A stretch of DNA of 64,000 bases from the NCBI RefSeq assembly GCF_900156725.1, contig NZ_FTOI01000004.1, positions 62,001-126,000 of the forward strand, written 5' to 3'. Positions within the stretch are counted from its first letter, which is position 1; every line of letters starts with the position of its first letter. Position numbers and translations under genes: made by a program. Positions 1 through 8,473 of this stretch are shown here, piece after piece. This DNA is from Kaistella chaponensis. Lineage in GTDB: Bacteria > Bacteroidota > Bacteroidia > Flavobacteriales > Weeksellaceae. Under the pieces are notes generated by a model. The model saw only the letters and a list, made by a program, of their open reading frames with translations, was not told the DNA's origin and ran no database searches.

Positions 1-47
1 TTAGTAAAATCGCAATTCTATTGGTTGGTTATTTTCTGATGCAGATA

Positions 48-1259
48 TTACAAAACCTCAATTTGGTTTCTTAGTAAATCTTCAAATTCATCTCGTTTAC
101 GAATCAAATGCGCTTTTCCGTCGAGAAATAGAACTTCTGCCGGTTTTAATCTCGAATTGAAGTTGGAACTCATTTCAAAACCATACGCTCCTGCGTTTCT
201 GAAGACCAAAATATCGCCTTCGTGAACCTCATTTAATTTTCTGTCCCACGCAAAAGTGTCGGTTTCGCAAATATTTCCGACCACGGTGTAAATTCTTTCT
301 TTGCCTTTTGGATTAGAAAGATTTTCGATAATATGATAGGAATCATAGAACATGGGACGGATCAAATGGTTGAAACCAGAATTGATTCCTGCGAAAACGG
401 TGGCTGTAGTTTGTTTGATGACATTGGTTTTCACTAAAAAATGACCACTTCCGCTTACCAAAAATTTACCAGGTTCAAACCAAAGTTCGAATTTTTTCCC
501 CGAAGTTTTCGAGAAATCTGAGACGGCTTTCTCCACTTTTTTACCCAAGACTTTTACATCTGTTTCGATATCGCCTTCCTGATAAGGAACTTTGAAACCG
601 CTTCCCATATCGAGATATTTCAAGTTGGGAAATTTTTCTGCCAATTCAAACATAATTTCTAAGCCTTGAAGAAAAACATCGGGATCTTTAATTTCACTTC
701 CGGTATGCATGTGAAGTCCTTCAACATTGATGTTTGTAGTATTCATCACGCGTTCGATATGACGAAGTTGGTGGATTGAAATTCCAAATTTAGAATCAAT
801 ATGACCAGTAGATATTTTATAATTTCCGCCCGCAAAAATATGCGGATTAATTCTCACAAAAATCGGGTAGGAATTTCCGAACTTATTTCCAAACTGCTCC
901 AGAATCGAGATATTATCGATGTTGATGTGAACTTTCAAAGACATCGCTTCTTCTATTTCAGCTAAATCAACACAATTTGGTGTGAAAAGTATTCTTTTTG
1001 CCTCAAAACCGGCTCTGATTCCTAATTTTACTTCATTTATGGAAACACAATCTAAACTTCCACCCAATTTATTGATGAACTTTAAAATATTAATATTAGA
1101 AAGTGCTTTGCAGGCGTAAAAAAAACGGGTGCTTTTGTGAAAAGAAGAAGTCAGTTTTTCGTACTGTGTTTTAATGGATTCTGCATCATACACATAAGTC
1201 GGAGTGCCAAATTGTTCGGCAATTTTCAGTAAATCTTTATCGGTCATTTTATTATTCAT
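48..1259 (-). CDS. lysA: Diaminopimelate decarboxylase
   Basis: A cytoplasmic PLP enzyme that decarboxylates meso-diaminopimelate to L-lysine, the last step of the DAP pathway. The 403-residue protein has the fold-type III alanine-racemase-like barrel: the PLP lysine is K51 in FFYACKALSN, HMHTGSEI and the phosphate-binding GSGF motif follow, and the C-terminal part carries the active-site Cys-Glu of GNICETDTF. Length is normal for the family. Translation could start at M1 or M5 (MTDKDLL); the longer form is given. It is the last complete minus-strand gene at this edge and is separated from the upstream exonuclease by a tiny peptide gene and its hairpin, so it probably has its own promoter. 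High confidence. Confidence 0.95.
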   Translation of the reverse strand: MNNKMTDKDLLKIAEQFGTPTYVYDAESIKTQYEKLTSSFHKSTRFFYACKALSNINILKFINKLGGSLDCVSINEVKLGIRAGFEAKRILFTPNCVDLAEIEEAMSLKVHINIDNISILEQFGNKFGNSYPIFVRINPHIFAGGNYKISTGHIDSKFGISIHQLRHIERVMNTTNINVEGLHMHTGSEIKDPDVFLQGLEIMFELAEKFPNLKYLDMGSGFKVPYQEGDIETDVKVLGKKVEKAVSDFSKTSGKKFELWFEPGKFLVSGSGHFLVKTNVIKQTTATVFAGINSGFNHLIRPMFYDSYHIIENLSNPKGKERIYTVVGNICETDTFAWDRKLNEVHEGDILVFRNAGAYGFEMSSNFNSRLKPAEVLFLDGKAHLIRKRDEFEDLLRNQIEVL

Positions 1260-1273
1260 TTAAAAATTAAAAA

Positions 1274-1298
1274 AAGCAAGCCCGAAATGAGCTTGCTT
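1274..1298 (-). terminator. Hairpin after the 25-residue peptide gene
   Basis: AAGCAAGC and GCTTGCTT form a perfect 8-bp stem around a 9-base loop. On the minus strand it lies just after the small peptide gene, and the following bases are T-rich (TTTTTAATTTTT). It also sits 15 bases before the lysA start, so it could act as a terminator or attenuator in front of lysA. Confidence 0.7.
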
Positions 1299-1326
1299 GA
1301 ATATTAGTATCAAAAATTACAGCTCT

Positions 1327-1404
1327 TTAATCCACAGAAATTTCCTTAGAGAAAAACTTTTTTCCCTTAGCAACGATTTTTTTAATGGATTTAGCGGTAA
1401 TCAT
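1327..1404 (-). CDS. Small cationic peptide, 25 residues
   Basis: An open frame of 25 codons in the 205-base gap between lysA and the exonuclease gene. The peptide begins MITAKSIKKIVAKG and ends FFSKEISVD; it has seven lysines, all before residue 21, and alternating hydrophobic residues that could form an amphipathic helix. It has a -7 element (TACTTTTG) 26 bases upstream and a hairpin directly after the stop, so it looks like a free-standing transcription unit. I do not recognise a family. It could instead be a leader peptide for lysA or a non-coding RNA. Confidence 0.45.
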   Translation of the reverse strand: MITAKSIKKIVAKGKKFFSKEISVD

Positions 1405-1430
1405 TTTTGTATTTTTTTCTAAATTTTTGT

Positions 1431-1464
1431 CAAAAGTAATTTTTTTTATTTAATTCTACGCCAA
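1431..1464 (-). promoter_or_regulatory. Promoter of the 25-residue peptide gene
   Basis: On the minus strand TACTTTTG (1438 to 1431) fits TAnnTTTG and a TTG (1464 to 1462) lies 23 bp upstream, the far end of the spacing reported for flavobacteria. Predicted transcription start is near 1425, about 20 bases before the ATG. Confidence 0.5.
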
Positions 1465-2691
1465 TTATTTTTCAGGAAGCGGAATTATTTCGAAATCGCT
1501 TCTTAATAATGCGAGTTGTAAATCGTTCTGCAAGTCCTGTGGGAAGGACTTTAGATCGATCTGTAATTTTGAAAGTTTTTCCCAGGAATTAAGTTGCGAG
1601 TAAAGTTCATAAAATCCAAAAGCGGTTAATTTTCCTTTTTGAAAGATTAAAAATGATTTCTCGCCAAGTGTTCTTCCAGCAGAAAGCCAAAGTTCATTTC
1701 TGTCGTTTAAATGAATGACTTTTTTTAATTCTTCAACATCTTTAAACTGCGATTGGGTTTCTATAAAGCTTACTGCTTTTAATCCTTGTGTAAAAGACTT
1801 AAACCGAAGCAATGGTTTCTCTTCTTTTAAATTGCTGATTCTCTCGGCATAATATTTTTCGTTTTTATAATACAATCCGAACTGAAAATTATCGCGTTTT
1901 TGCAATCCTTTTGTCGTAATGATGAGTTTTGCCAGAATATCACTTCCTGTTAAATCGTAGTGAATATGCTCTACTTCATCTTGTATTTGTTTATGACGCT
2001 TTGATTTTGAGTTAAAAAGGGTTTTGGCAAATTTGCTTAAATCATCAACAAAATCAAAGAAAATAATTTTTCCTTCTGCGTTTTGAAAATAGATAATTCC
2101 CCGTTCAAAAGGCAAATCCTGCGTCAAGTATTTTATTTTGTTCAGGTACGTTTTTGCGTTGATTTCTTCGTGATGTTGTTGGATGATTTCGGAGTCTTTG
2201 TCCTTGAACATCAATAGTTTAAAAAGTTCTAAAGTTGCTCGTGCGTCTCCAGAAGCGCGGTGCTGATCGATCAAAGGAATTCCCAAAGATTTCACGAGTT
2301 TTCCTAAGGAGTAACTTTCTGCTTCGGGAATGAGTTTTTTTGCTAATGGAATGGTGTCGATTGTATTAATTTTGAATTCGTACCCCAATCTTTTAAATTC
2401 CTGGCGAAGCATTCTGTAATCAAATTCTATATTGTGACCGACCAAAGTGGTGTTTTGGGTTATCTCGACAATTCTTTTTGCAATTTCATGAAAACGGGGT
2501 GCAGATTTCACCATTTTTTGCGAAATGTTGGTTAGTCGCTGAACAAAGGGAGTGATCTCACTTTCTGGGTTCACCAAAGTAATAAACTGATCTACGATTT
2601 CATGACCATCATACTTGTATATTGCAATTTCAATGATGTTTTCTTTCCTGAAACCGGCTCCGTTGCTTTCGATATCTATTACTGAATACAT
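1465..2691 (-). CDS. DnaQ-type 3'-5' exonuclease with degenerate GIY-YIG-like domain
   Basis: Residues 1-160 form a DEDDh exonuclease domain like the epsilon subunit of DNA polymerase III: ExoI is DIESNG (D6, E8), ExoII is GHNIEFDY (D91) and ExoIII is HRASGDA (H144, D149), so all catalytic residues are present. Residues about 193-255 (LPFERGIIYFQNAEGKIIFF onward) follow the pattern of the UvrC/Cho GIY-YIG nuclease, but the tyrosines and the arginine of the active site are not obvious, so this part looks inactive. The C-terminal ~150 residues are unassigned. The architecture resembles bacterial DnaQ-UvrC-like fusions such as Cho-type repair proteins. A role in DNA repair or replication editing is an inference. 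Confidence 0.85.
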   Translation of the reverse strand: MYSVIDIESNGAGFRKENIIEIAIYKYDGHEIVDQFITLVNPESEITPFVQRLTNISQKMVKSAPRFHEIAKRIVEITQNTTLVGHNIEFDYRMLRQEFKRLGYEFKINTIDTIPLAKKLIPEAESYSLGKLVKSLGIPLIDQHRASGDARATLELFKLLMFKDKDSEIIQQHHEEINAKTYLNKIKYLTQDLPFERGIIYFQNAEGKIIFFDFVDDLSKFAKTLFNSKSKRHKQIQDEVEHIHYDLTGSDILAKLIITTKGLQKRDNFQFGLYYKNEKYYAERISNLKEEKPLLRFKSFTQGLKAVSFIETQSQFKDVEELKKVIHLNDRNELWLSAGRTLGEKSFLIFQKGKLTAFGFYELYSQLNSWEKLSKLQIDLKSFPQDLQNDLQLALLRSDFEIIPLPEK

Positions 2692-2743
2692 TTTTTCTTT
2701 TTCTATCTAACCATCTTCATGGGCACAAATGATATTTATACCT

Positions 2744-4267
2744 TTATTTTCTTCTGCCCAAACCAAACATTCCCAATACAAATTTGGCGCCTTCTCTTGC
2801 CAATGTGGTAGTAAAAGTTCGTCCTGCTCTCGATTTCATTACGTTTTCGAAAATGCCGGGTTCTTCTTTTACAGGTTTTGGTTTTGCTGCGGGTTCCGCA
2901 TTTTGAACTGCTTGTTCCATTCTGTTGGTCAACATTTCATACGCTGAATCTTTGTTCATCGGCTGTTCGTATTTCTCAACCATTGCAGAACTGCTCGTTA
3001 AATCTTCAACTTCAGCGTCACTTAAAACATCCATTCTTGATTCTGGGGAAATTAAATAGGTGTGAACCAAAGGTGTTGGAATTCCTTTTTCATCCAAAGC
3101 TGTGAAAAAAGCTTCCCCAATCCCTAGATTTTGAATAAGCTCATTGGCTTTGTAATATTCGGTGGTTGGATAATTTTCTACGGCTTTCGAAATTTCTTTT
3201 CGGTCTTTTGCGGTAAATCCGCGCAACGCATGCTGAATTTTTAAACCCAACTGTGATAAGACATTTTCGGGTACATCACCAGGAATTTGTGTGATAAAAT
3301 ATATTCCTACTCCTTTTGAGCGAATTAGTTTTACCATGGTTTCAATTTGGTTTAATAAAGTTTTGCTTGCTTCATTAAAGATCAAATGCGCTTCATCAAT
3401 AAATAGAACCAATTTGGGTTTACCAGCATCTCCTTCTTCCGGAAAAGTCATATAAATCTCTGCAAATAGCGAAAGCATAAAGGTGGAAAACAATTGCGGT
3501 TTACTTTGAATGTTGGCAACTCTTAGAATATTTACTACGCCTTTTCCGTCTCTTTGTTTCAATAAATCGGTAACATCGAAACTAGGTTCCCCAAATAATT
3601 GTGCAGCTCCTTCTTGTTCAAGAGCAACAATCGAGCGGAGAATTGCTCCGAGAGAAGCAGGTGCGATTGAACCGTAATTGTTGGCCAAATCTGCCTTTCC
3701 TTGTGCATTATCGGTGACATACTGCAAAACTTTCTTCAAGTCATCCAAATCGATGAGCGGTAAACCTTTGTCATCACAATATTTAAAAACGATTGAAATA
3801 ATACTTTGCTGCGTATCATTTAAATCTAAAATTTTCGACAGTAAAATAGGACCAAATTCTGTAACGGTTGCTCTCAATTTCACCCCTTTTTCTCCGGAAA
3901 TCGACATCAATTCTACAGGAAAAGCCTGTGGTTCGTAGGGTAGTTTTGTTTTGGTATATCTTTCGGAAATGATCGCATTTTCTGCACCTGGTTTCGCAAT
4001 CCCAGAAAAATCTCCCTTGATATCGAGAACCAAAGAAGGAATTCCTTTGTGCGACAATTGCTCTGCGAAAACCTGCAGCGTTTTAGTTTTTCCTGTTCCG
4101 GTTGCTCCGGCTATTAATCCGTGTCGGTTAATGGTTTTCAGGGGAATGGTAACATCAACTTCTGTAACCACTTCGCCGTCAAGCATTGCTTTTCCTATGG
4201 TGATGAAGTCGCCTTTTGGGGTGTATTTTGTAGAAAGCTCCTGAATAAATTTCGTTTTATCTGCCAT
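2744..4267 (-). CDS. HerA-like ATPase, DUF853 family
   Basis: A 507-residue cytoplasmic P-loop ATPase of the HerA/FtsK superfamily, DUF853 branch (E. coli YjgR-like). The Walker A motif GATGTGKT is at residues 54-61 and the Walker B LVLFIDEAH ends with D291-E292; ITQIPGDVPENV downstream fits the sensor region. The C-terminal ~60 residues are Ala/Lys/Pro-rich and end in a hydrophobic-basic segment (FVLGMFGLGRRK). Biological role of the family is not well defined; DNA or protein translocation is the family-level expectation. It is 52 bases upstream of the exonuclease gene on the same strand, so co-transcription is plausible. Confidence 0.85.
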   Translation of the reverse strand: MADKTKFIQELSTKYTPKGDFITIGKAMLDGEVVTEVDVTIPLKTINRHGLIAGATGTGKTKTLQVFAEQLSHKGIPSLVLDIKGDFSGIAKPGAENAIISERYTKTKLPYEPQAFPVELMSISGEKGVKLRATVTEFGPILLSKILDLNDTQQSIISIVFKYCDDKGLPLIDLDDLKKVLQYVTDNAQGKADLANNYGSIAPASLGAILRSIVALEQEGAAQLFGEPSFDVTDLLKQRDGKGVVNILRVANIQSKPQLFSTFMLSLFAEIYMTFPEEGDAGKPKLVLFIDEAHLIFNEASKTLLNQIETMVKLIRSKGVGIYFITQIPGDVPENVLSQLGLKIQHALRGFTAKDRKEISKAVENYPTTEYYKANELIQNLGIGEAFFTALDEKGIPTPLVHTYLISPESRMDVLSDAEVEDLTSSSAMVEKYEQPMNKDSAYEMLTNRMEQAVQNAEPAAKPKPVKEEPGIFENVMKSRAGRTFTTTLAREGAKFVLGMFGLGRRK

Positions 4268-4346
4268 GGTGTAAATCGTTTAAGGCGTTAAAGATAAATA
4301 ATATTGCAGGATTATTAATTTTATGACCAAAATAATTTTAAAATTT

Positions 4347-4362
4347 AATGACGAAAGTCATT
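4347..4362. promoter_or_regulatory. Candidate Crp/Fnr-type box upstream of the copper trio
   Basis: AATGAC-GAAA-GTCATT is a perfect 6-4-6 inverted repeat whose core TGAC-N4-GTCA has the geometry of an FNR/CRP half-site pair. Its centre (4354.5) is 30.5 bp upstream of the first base of the -7 element, about -42 from the predicted transcription start, the usual place for an activator that replaces a weak -33. No TTG is present at the -33 position. Thirteen of 15 bases match the box upstream of ccoS. Confidence 0.55.
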
Positions 4363-4384
4363 TTCAATTCAGATAAATTAGTCT

Positions 4385-4392
4385 TAATTTTG
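4385..4392 (+). promoter_or_regulatory. -7 promoter element of the copper trio
   Basis: TAATTTTG matches TAnnTTTG. The ATG at 4402 follows 10 bases after it, so the transcript has almost no leader. No -33 TTG is visible at 17-23 bp, which suggests dependence on an activator. Confidence 0.5.
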
Positions 4393-4401
4393 AAAAATCA
4401 A

Positions 4402-4764
4402 ATGAAGGCCATTTTATCTATCATATTGTCCACGATTATTTTTACAGCAAGTTTCCAAAACTCGTTGTTTATGATTGATTATCAGATCAACCGCAAGTTT
4501 TATGAAATCCATTGTATCAACAAGTCGAAACCCGAAATGGATTGCCATGGAAAATGCCAAATGAAAAAGGAAAGCGAAAAAACTTCTAATCCTTTTAGTT
4601 TAGTAAAGTATTCTTTTGAATTTAATATTCTTCCTTCTGAGCCTGCAGCGTTTTCCCTGAAACCGCATGGTTCTTTAGATTTTGATTCTTCCGCTTATTC
4701 GTATTACGCTCAGAATATTTCTGAGGTTTTCTTGGATATTGTTCCGAATCCGCCCCAAATTTAA
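4402..4764 (+). CDS. Cys/Met-rich small exported protein of the copper trio
   Basis: A 120-residue protein starting at the ATG at 4402; the in-frame ATG at 4348 lies inside the upstream inverted repeat and ahead of the promoter element, so it is rejected. Residues 1-25 are a signal peptide or membrane anchor. A conserved-looking metal motif follows: H37-C38, then KPEMDCHGKCQMKK with M46, C48, H49, C52 and M54, a good soft-metal ligand set. The rest is low in recognisable features. Similar Cys-motif proteins occur next to Bacteroidota copper TonB receptors (from memory, not searched). With the following lipoprotein and receptor it probably forms one unit; a periplasmic or membrane copper-handling role is inferred. 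Confidence 0.7.
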   Translation: MKAILSIILSTIIFTASFQNSLFMIDYQINRKFYEIHCINKSKPEMDCHGKCQMKKESEKTSNPFSLVKYSFEFNILPSEPAAFSLKPHGSLDFDSSAYSYYAQNISEVFLDIVPNPPQI

Positions 4765-4877
4765 CTTGATTCTTCAGTGCAATTTCTTCTTTTTCTTCTT
4801 GAAATTGAAGCGATACCTTCATCTTTTATCCAAAGATTGAGGATTAATTTTCAAGTTAACATTTAAAATAAAAAACA

Positions 4878-5744
4878 ATGAAATTTTCATTCAAAATTCT
4901 ATTTGCCTTTTTGGCAATGGCTTTCGCAATCGTATCATGTAGAACTTCAGAGGGCGATGAACCAATATCACCCACTAATCCGAATACTGAAATTGAAGGG
5001 TTGACTAAAATTAAAGAAATCAGTAACGATACCCACATTATTGAATTGTATTCGAAATCGGGATCAACCAATTTGGGATACAATGATCTTAAATTGAGAT
5101 TGAAAAATAAATCGACCAATCAATATGAAAAAAATGCGACCATCGCTTGGACTCCGTTGATGCACATGACAATGATGACGCATTCTTGCCCGAAATCTGC
5201 GGTTGAGAAAGTAACATCAGATGGCTCTTTGTATTCTGGATATATCGTTTTCCAAATGCCTGGAAACGACACCGAATATTGGGATCTGAAAATAGATTAT
5301 ACCATCGGCGGAACCTCTTACACTGCAACTACTTTAATTAATGTTCCTGTTGAAAATAAAAAAACAGTCAATTCATTTTTGGGAAGCGATAATGTAAGAT
5401 ATGTGGTTGCGTACATCGAGCCGAAATCTCCGAAAGTTGCCATTAATGAGATGACTTTAGGGGTTTGGAAAATGCAGGATATGATGACATTTCCGGTTGT
5501 TGATGGTTACACCGTAAAAGTGGATCCAAGAATGCCGGGAATGGGCAATCACAGTTCACCCAATAATGTTCATGCAACACAAGCTGCGACGGGCAAACTA
5601 TACAATGGGAAACTTTCTTTAACCATGACTGGTTATTGGAAAATAAATCTTCAGCTGGCGAAAGCAGACGGAACTGTTTTAGGCGGCCAAGAAGTTACGG
5701 CAACCAATCTCGCAAGCAGTTTATTTTTCGAAATCGATTTCTAA
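4878..5744 (+). CDS. Met/His-rich copper-associated lipoprotein (FixH/YtkA-like repeats)
   Basis: A 288-residue lipoprotein: signal peptide and lipobox ending AIVSC21. Two Ig-like halves follow. The first carries M95-H96-M97, M99-M100, H102 and C104 around WTPLMHMTMMTHSCP; the second carries M219, M222, H225 and H232 around DPRMPGMGNHSSPNN. These clusters resemble the MxGMxH-type motif of YtkA/FixH-like domains and are good Cu(I)/Cu(II) ligands. It sits between the Cys-rich small protein and the TonB receptor with gaps of about 113 and 132 bases, so it is probably the surface or periplasmic copper-binding partner. Function inferred from motifs and context. Confidence 0.75.
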   Translation: MKFSFKILFAFLAMAFAIVSCRTSEGDEPISPTNPNTEIEGLTKIKEISNDTHIIELYSKSGSTNLGYNDLKLRLKNKSTNQYEKNATIAWTPLMHMTMMTHSCPKSAVEKVTSDGSLYSGYIVFQMPGNDTEYWDLKIDYTIGGTSYTATTLINVPVENKKTVNSFLGSDNVRYVVAYIEPKSPKVAINEMTLGVWKMQDMMTFPVVDGYTVKVDPRMPGMGNHSSPNNVHATQAATGKLYNGKLSLTMTGYWKINLQLAKADGTVLGGQEVTATNLASSLFFEIDF

Positions 5745-5876
5745 ATTTCGGTCCAATTCCTATTCAAAGCTCATTGAACGTTTATCCTTGATTGAGCTTT
5801 GATTTTCTCTCTTTTCAGTTGCAATTAATCTTTTATTGGAAGGTTAATGCAACCTCAACACCCAAAATTCTTTACA

Positions 5877-7868
5877 ATGAAACGAATGATCTTCATGAGT
5901 TTTCTTATCCTTCTGTTTTTTAATTTGAATGCGCAGGAAAGATTAAAAGATTCGATCACCGCTCAACATATTCAAGAAGTTATTGTCATCGGAACTACGA
6001 AAATTTCGAGCAAAGAAAATAAACCTTTAGGATCCATCGATGAATATTTGCAGAAATCATCGAAAGTCGATATGATCAAAAGAGGTGCATACGCTTGGGA
6101 ACCTCTCATCAACAGTATGCCGACAGAAAGAACTTTGGTCACCATCGACGGAATGCGAATTTTCGGAGCCTGTACCGACAAAATGGATCCTGTGACTTCT
6201 TATATCGAAGTTTCGAATCTCAAAGAAGCAACGATTGTTTCTGGTCAGGAAGGTTCCTGCCACGGAAATACCATTGGTGGAGCTCTGGATTTGAAGAGAA
6301 ACAAAATGATGTTCGGTCACACGAAATGGAATTTTAATGTCAACAGCGGTTTTGAAACGGTAAACAATCAAAAAATTTTTGGTGCCGGAACAAACTTTAA
6401 ATCAGAAAAATTCTACACCGATTTTAATTTTATGATGCGTGATGCCGACAATTATAAAGCAGGAAAAAATGTCGAAATCCCTTTTTCTCAATTTAAAAAA
6501 ATTAATGTTTCGGGAATTTCTGGGGTGAAGTTGGGCGAAAATAAACTTTTAGAAGCCGCAGTGATTTACGATAAAGCTACCGATGTAGGTTATCCTGCAT
6601 TACCAATGGATGTATCGATTGCAGAGGCATTGATCACCTCCTTGAAATTTCAAATTTTGTCCAAAAGCGATTTCTTTAAAAGCTGGGAAACCAAAGTTTA
6701 TTTCAACACCATTATGCACCGAATGGATGATACAAAAAGACCCAATGTTCCTATTCATATGGATATGCCGGGTTGGAGCAAAACTTTCGGATATTATTCT
6801 CACCTAAAAGCTGATTACAATCAACATCATTTTTTGCTTAATGTAAATGGTTTTTACAATAAATCTTCTGCAGAAATGACCATGTATCCTACCGATCGAA
6901 GTGAAAAATTAATGTTTATGCTCACTTGGCCCGATGTGAGAACGCTCAATCAGGGAGTTTACGTGGAAGATCAAATTAATTTTAATCAACATTCCAGTTT
7001 AAAATTATCTGTTTCAGCAGCGATACATCAAAATAAAATCGAAAGTGAGTTTGGTCTAAACAGTCTGCAGATTTTTTATCCAGAAATGAAGCCAGAAAAA
7101 TCCAGGGTTCTAAAAAGTTTTGCAGTGAATTATGAGTTTAATTCAAATGTATTTCAGGCAGGTTTCGGTTTAGGATATGGTGATCGAGCGCCATCTGTTT
7201 CTGAAGGTTACGGGTTTTATCTGTTTAATAGTTTCGAGAAATATGATTATATCGGAAATCCATATTTAAAAAATGAATCTTCTGTGGAAGCAAACGCTTT
7301 TTTGGGAATGAAACTAGAAAAGTTCAACGCGAAGGTTTCTTCCTCTTATTTTTACCTCTCCAATTATATTGTGGGGGAAATTTTAGAGAATCTTGTTCCA
7401 ATGACCATCGGTGCAAATGGAGTGAAAAATTATACCGCGCTAGATAATGCGACCATTTTCAACGTGAGTTTATCAACCGAATTGCAAATTGCTGAACTTT
7501 TGAAATGGTCTGCACAATTTGTTTACACCCGTGGAAAAGACAATCAGAATCAGAATCTTCCTTTTATGAGTCCTTTCAGTTATCAATCTTCATTAAAATT
7601 TGAAAAAAATAAATTTTCCAGTGAATTGGCGGTACATGGGAACGCCAAATATCAAGATTTTGCCGAAAAGTACGGCGAATCTGCAACTCCAGATTACCTT
7701 GAAATAAATGCGAGTTTAGGATATCTTTTCAAAATGAATAACAGTAAAATCCTCGCAAAAATAGGGGTAGAAAATATATTCGACCGGTTTTATACCACTT
7801 TTTCTGACTGGAATAAAATTCCAAGACCCGGTAGAAATTTCTTCTTGAATTTAAGTTTTAATTGGTGA
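5877..7868 (+). CDS. TonB-dependent outer-membrane copper receptor, OprC-like
   Basis: A 663-residue TonB-dependent receptor starting at the ATG at 5877, which gives a clean signal peptide (cleavage near NLNAQ20). The plug domain is at about 30-145, with RTLVTIDGMRIFGACTDKMD, and the beta-barrel follows, ending FFLNLSFNW with a terminal aromatic. It has both parts of the CxxxM-HxM copper site described for Pseudomonas OprC: C99-T-D-K-M103 in the plug and H281-R-M283 followed by D-D in the barrel (OprC family: HVMDN). This supports copper import across the outer membrane, powered by TonB-ExbBD encoded elsewhere. It is the third gene of the copper trio. Strong for receptor, good for copper. Confidence 0.88.
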   Translation: MKRMIFMSFLILLFFNLNAQERLKDSITAQHIQEVIVIGTTKISSKENKPLGSIDEYLQKSSKVDMIKRGAYAWEPLINSMPTERTLVTIDGMRIFGACTDKMDPVTSYIEVSNLKEATIVSGQEGSCHGNTIGGALDLKRNKMMFGHTKWNFNVNSGFETVNNQKIFGAGTNFKSEKFYTDFNFMMRDADNYKAGKNVEIPFSQFKKINVSGISGVKLGENKLLEAAVIYDKATDVGYPALPMDVSIAEALITSLKFQILSKSDFFKSWETKVYFNTIMHRMDDTKRPNVPIHMDMPGWSKTFGYYSHLKADYNQHHFLLNVNGFYNKSSAEMTMYPTDRSEKLMFMLTWPDVRTLNQGVYVEDQINFNQHSSLKLSVSAAIHQNKIESEFGLNSLQIFYPEMKPEKSRVLKSFAVNYEFNSNVFQAGFGLGYGDRAPSVSEGYGFYLFNSFEKYDYIGNPYLKNESSVEANAFLGMKLEKFNAKVSSSYFYLSNYIVGEILENLVPMTIGANGVKNYTALDNATIFNVSLSTELQIAELLKWSAQFVYTRGKDNQNQNLPFMSPFSYQSSLKFEKNKFSSELAVHGNAKYQDFAEKYGESATPDYLEINASLGYLFKMNNSKILAKIGVENIFDRFYTTFSDWNKIPRPGRNFFLNLSFNW

Positions 7869-7932
7869 TATCTTGGGATGTTTTTATGCTAAATATTGGG
7901 TTTTAAAAAATAGAAATCCAGTAAGTTTTCAG

Positions 7933-7940
7933 TAAATTTG
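7933..7940 (+). promoter_or_regulatory. -7 element before the GreA-like gene
   Basis: TAAATTTG matches TAnnTTTG, 22 bases before the ATG at 7963. No TTG at the right distance upstream. Confidence 0.4.
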
Positions 7941-7962
7941 TTAGCAACCAAACGAAAGTACA

Positions 7963-8406
7963 ATGAACAGGAAAGATCTTATCGGCAGAATTATAAGAGA
8001 ACAGATGAAAGTTATCGAAAGTTTGCAGCAGTCTGTAGAGCACTATAAAGCAGCGTCAGAGATTGATGAAGAAAGCACCCACGATCCGGAGGATTTCTCC
8101 AATCAGTCTGTCGCAAAAGATATGCAGCTTCTGTTCGAAAAAATGATGGCTGAAGCGCAACAGATCCTTCGATTTTTAGAAAAGGAAAGAGAGGTTGTGC
8201 ACACAGAAATCGAGAAGGGATGTTTAATAGAAACCGATAAAAATTTTCTTTTTATTGGTCTTTCTGTGCCCGTTATTCAAGTGGATGATAAAGAACTTAT
8301 TTCCTTTTCAGAACAGGCGCCGGTTTTCCTCGAAATCAAAGGTAAAAATCTCGGCGATTCTCTAACAGTAGGAAATGATACTTTGAAAATTCTGACTTTC
8401 AGTTAA
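7963..8406 (+). CDS. GreA/GreB-like small protein
   Basis: A 147-residue soluble protein. The first ~85 residues are strongly helical and charged (coiled-coil, as in the Gre finger), and the last ~55 (FLFIGLSVPVIQVDDKELISFSEQAPVFLEIKG) look like a beta-rich C-terminal domain of the Gre type. Bacteroidota carry a group of ~150-residue proteins of this shape, sometimes miscalled 3-oxoacyl-ACP synthase. Binding to RNA polymerase is possible but not shown by any residue here. It is a single gene with its own -7 element. Confidence 0.45.
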   Translation: MNRKDLIGRIIREQMKVIESLQQSVEHYKAASEIDEESTHDPEDFSNQSVAKDMQLLFEKMMAEAQQILRFLEKEREVVHTEIEKGCLIETDKNFLFIGLSVPVIQVDDKELISFSEQAPVFLEIKGKNLGDSLTVGNDTLKILTFS

Positions 8407-8444
8407 TCTTAAATAAGACTTCGTGATTCGTTGTCACATTCTCT

Positions 8445-8473
8445 TTGATACTCGGTTTAAAGGATTAATTTTG
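8445..8473 (+). promoter_or_regulatory. Promoter giving a long leader ahead of a lipoprotein gene
   Basis: TTG (8445-8447), an 18-bp spacer and TAATTTTG (8466-8473) form a near-ideal flavobacterial promoter. Predicted start is near 8480, 140 bases ahead of the lipoprotein ATG at 8622. The leader holds a 15-codon frame at 8487-8534 of higher GC than its surroundings. Confidence 0.55.

Noticed and set aside
1-47. Possible stop codon TTA on the minus strand at the window edge
   Set aside because: The frame behind it closes within about 60 bases and overlaps lysA; no gene is supported.
4348-4401. Upstream in-frame ATG for the Cys-rich copper protein
   Set aside because: It lies inside the inverted repeat and before the -7 element, so it would not be transcribed; the ATG at 4402 gives a proper signal peptide.
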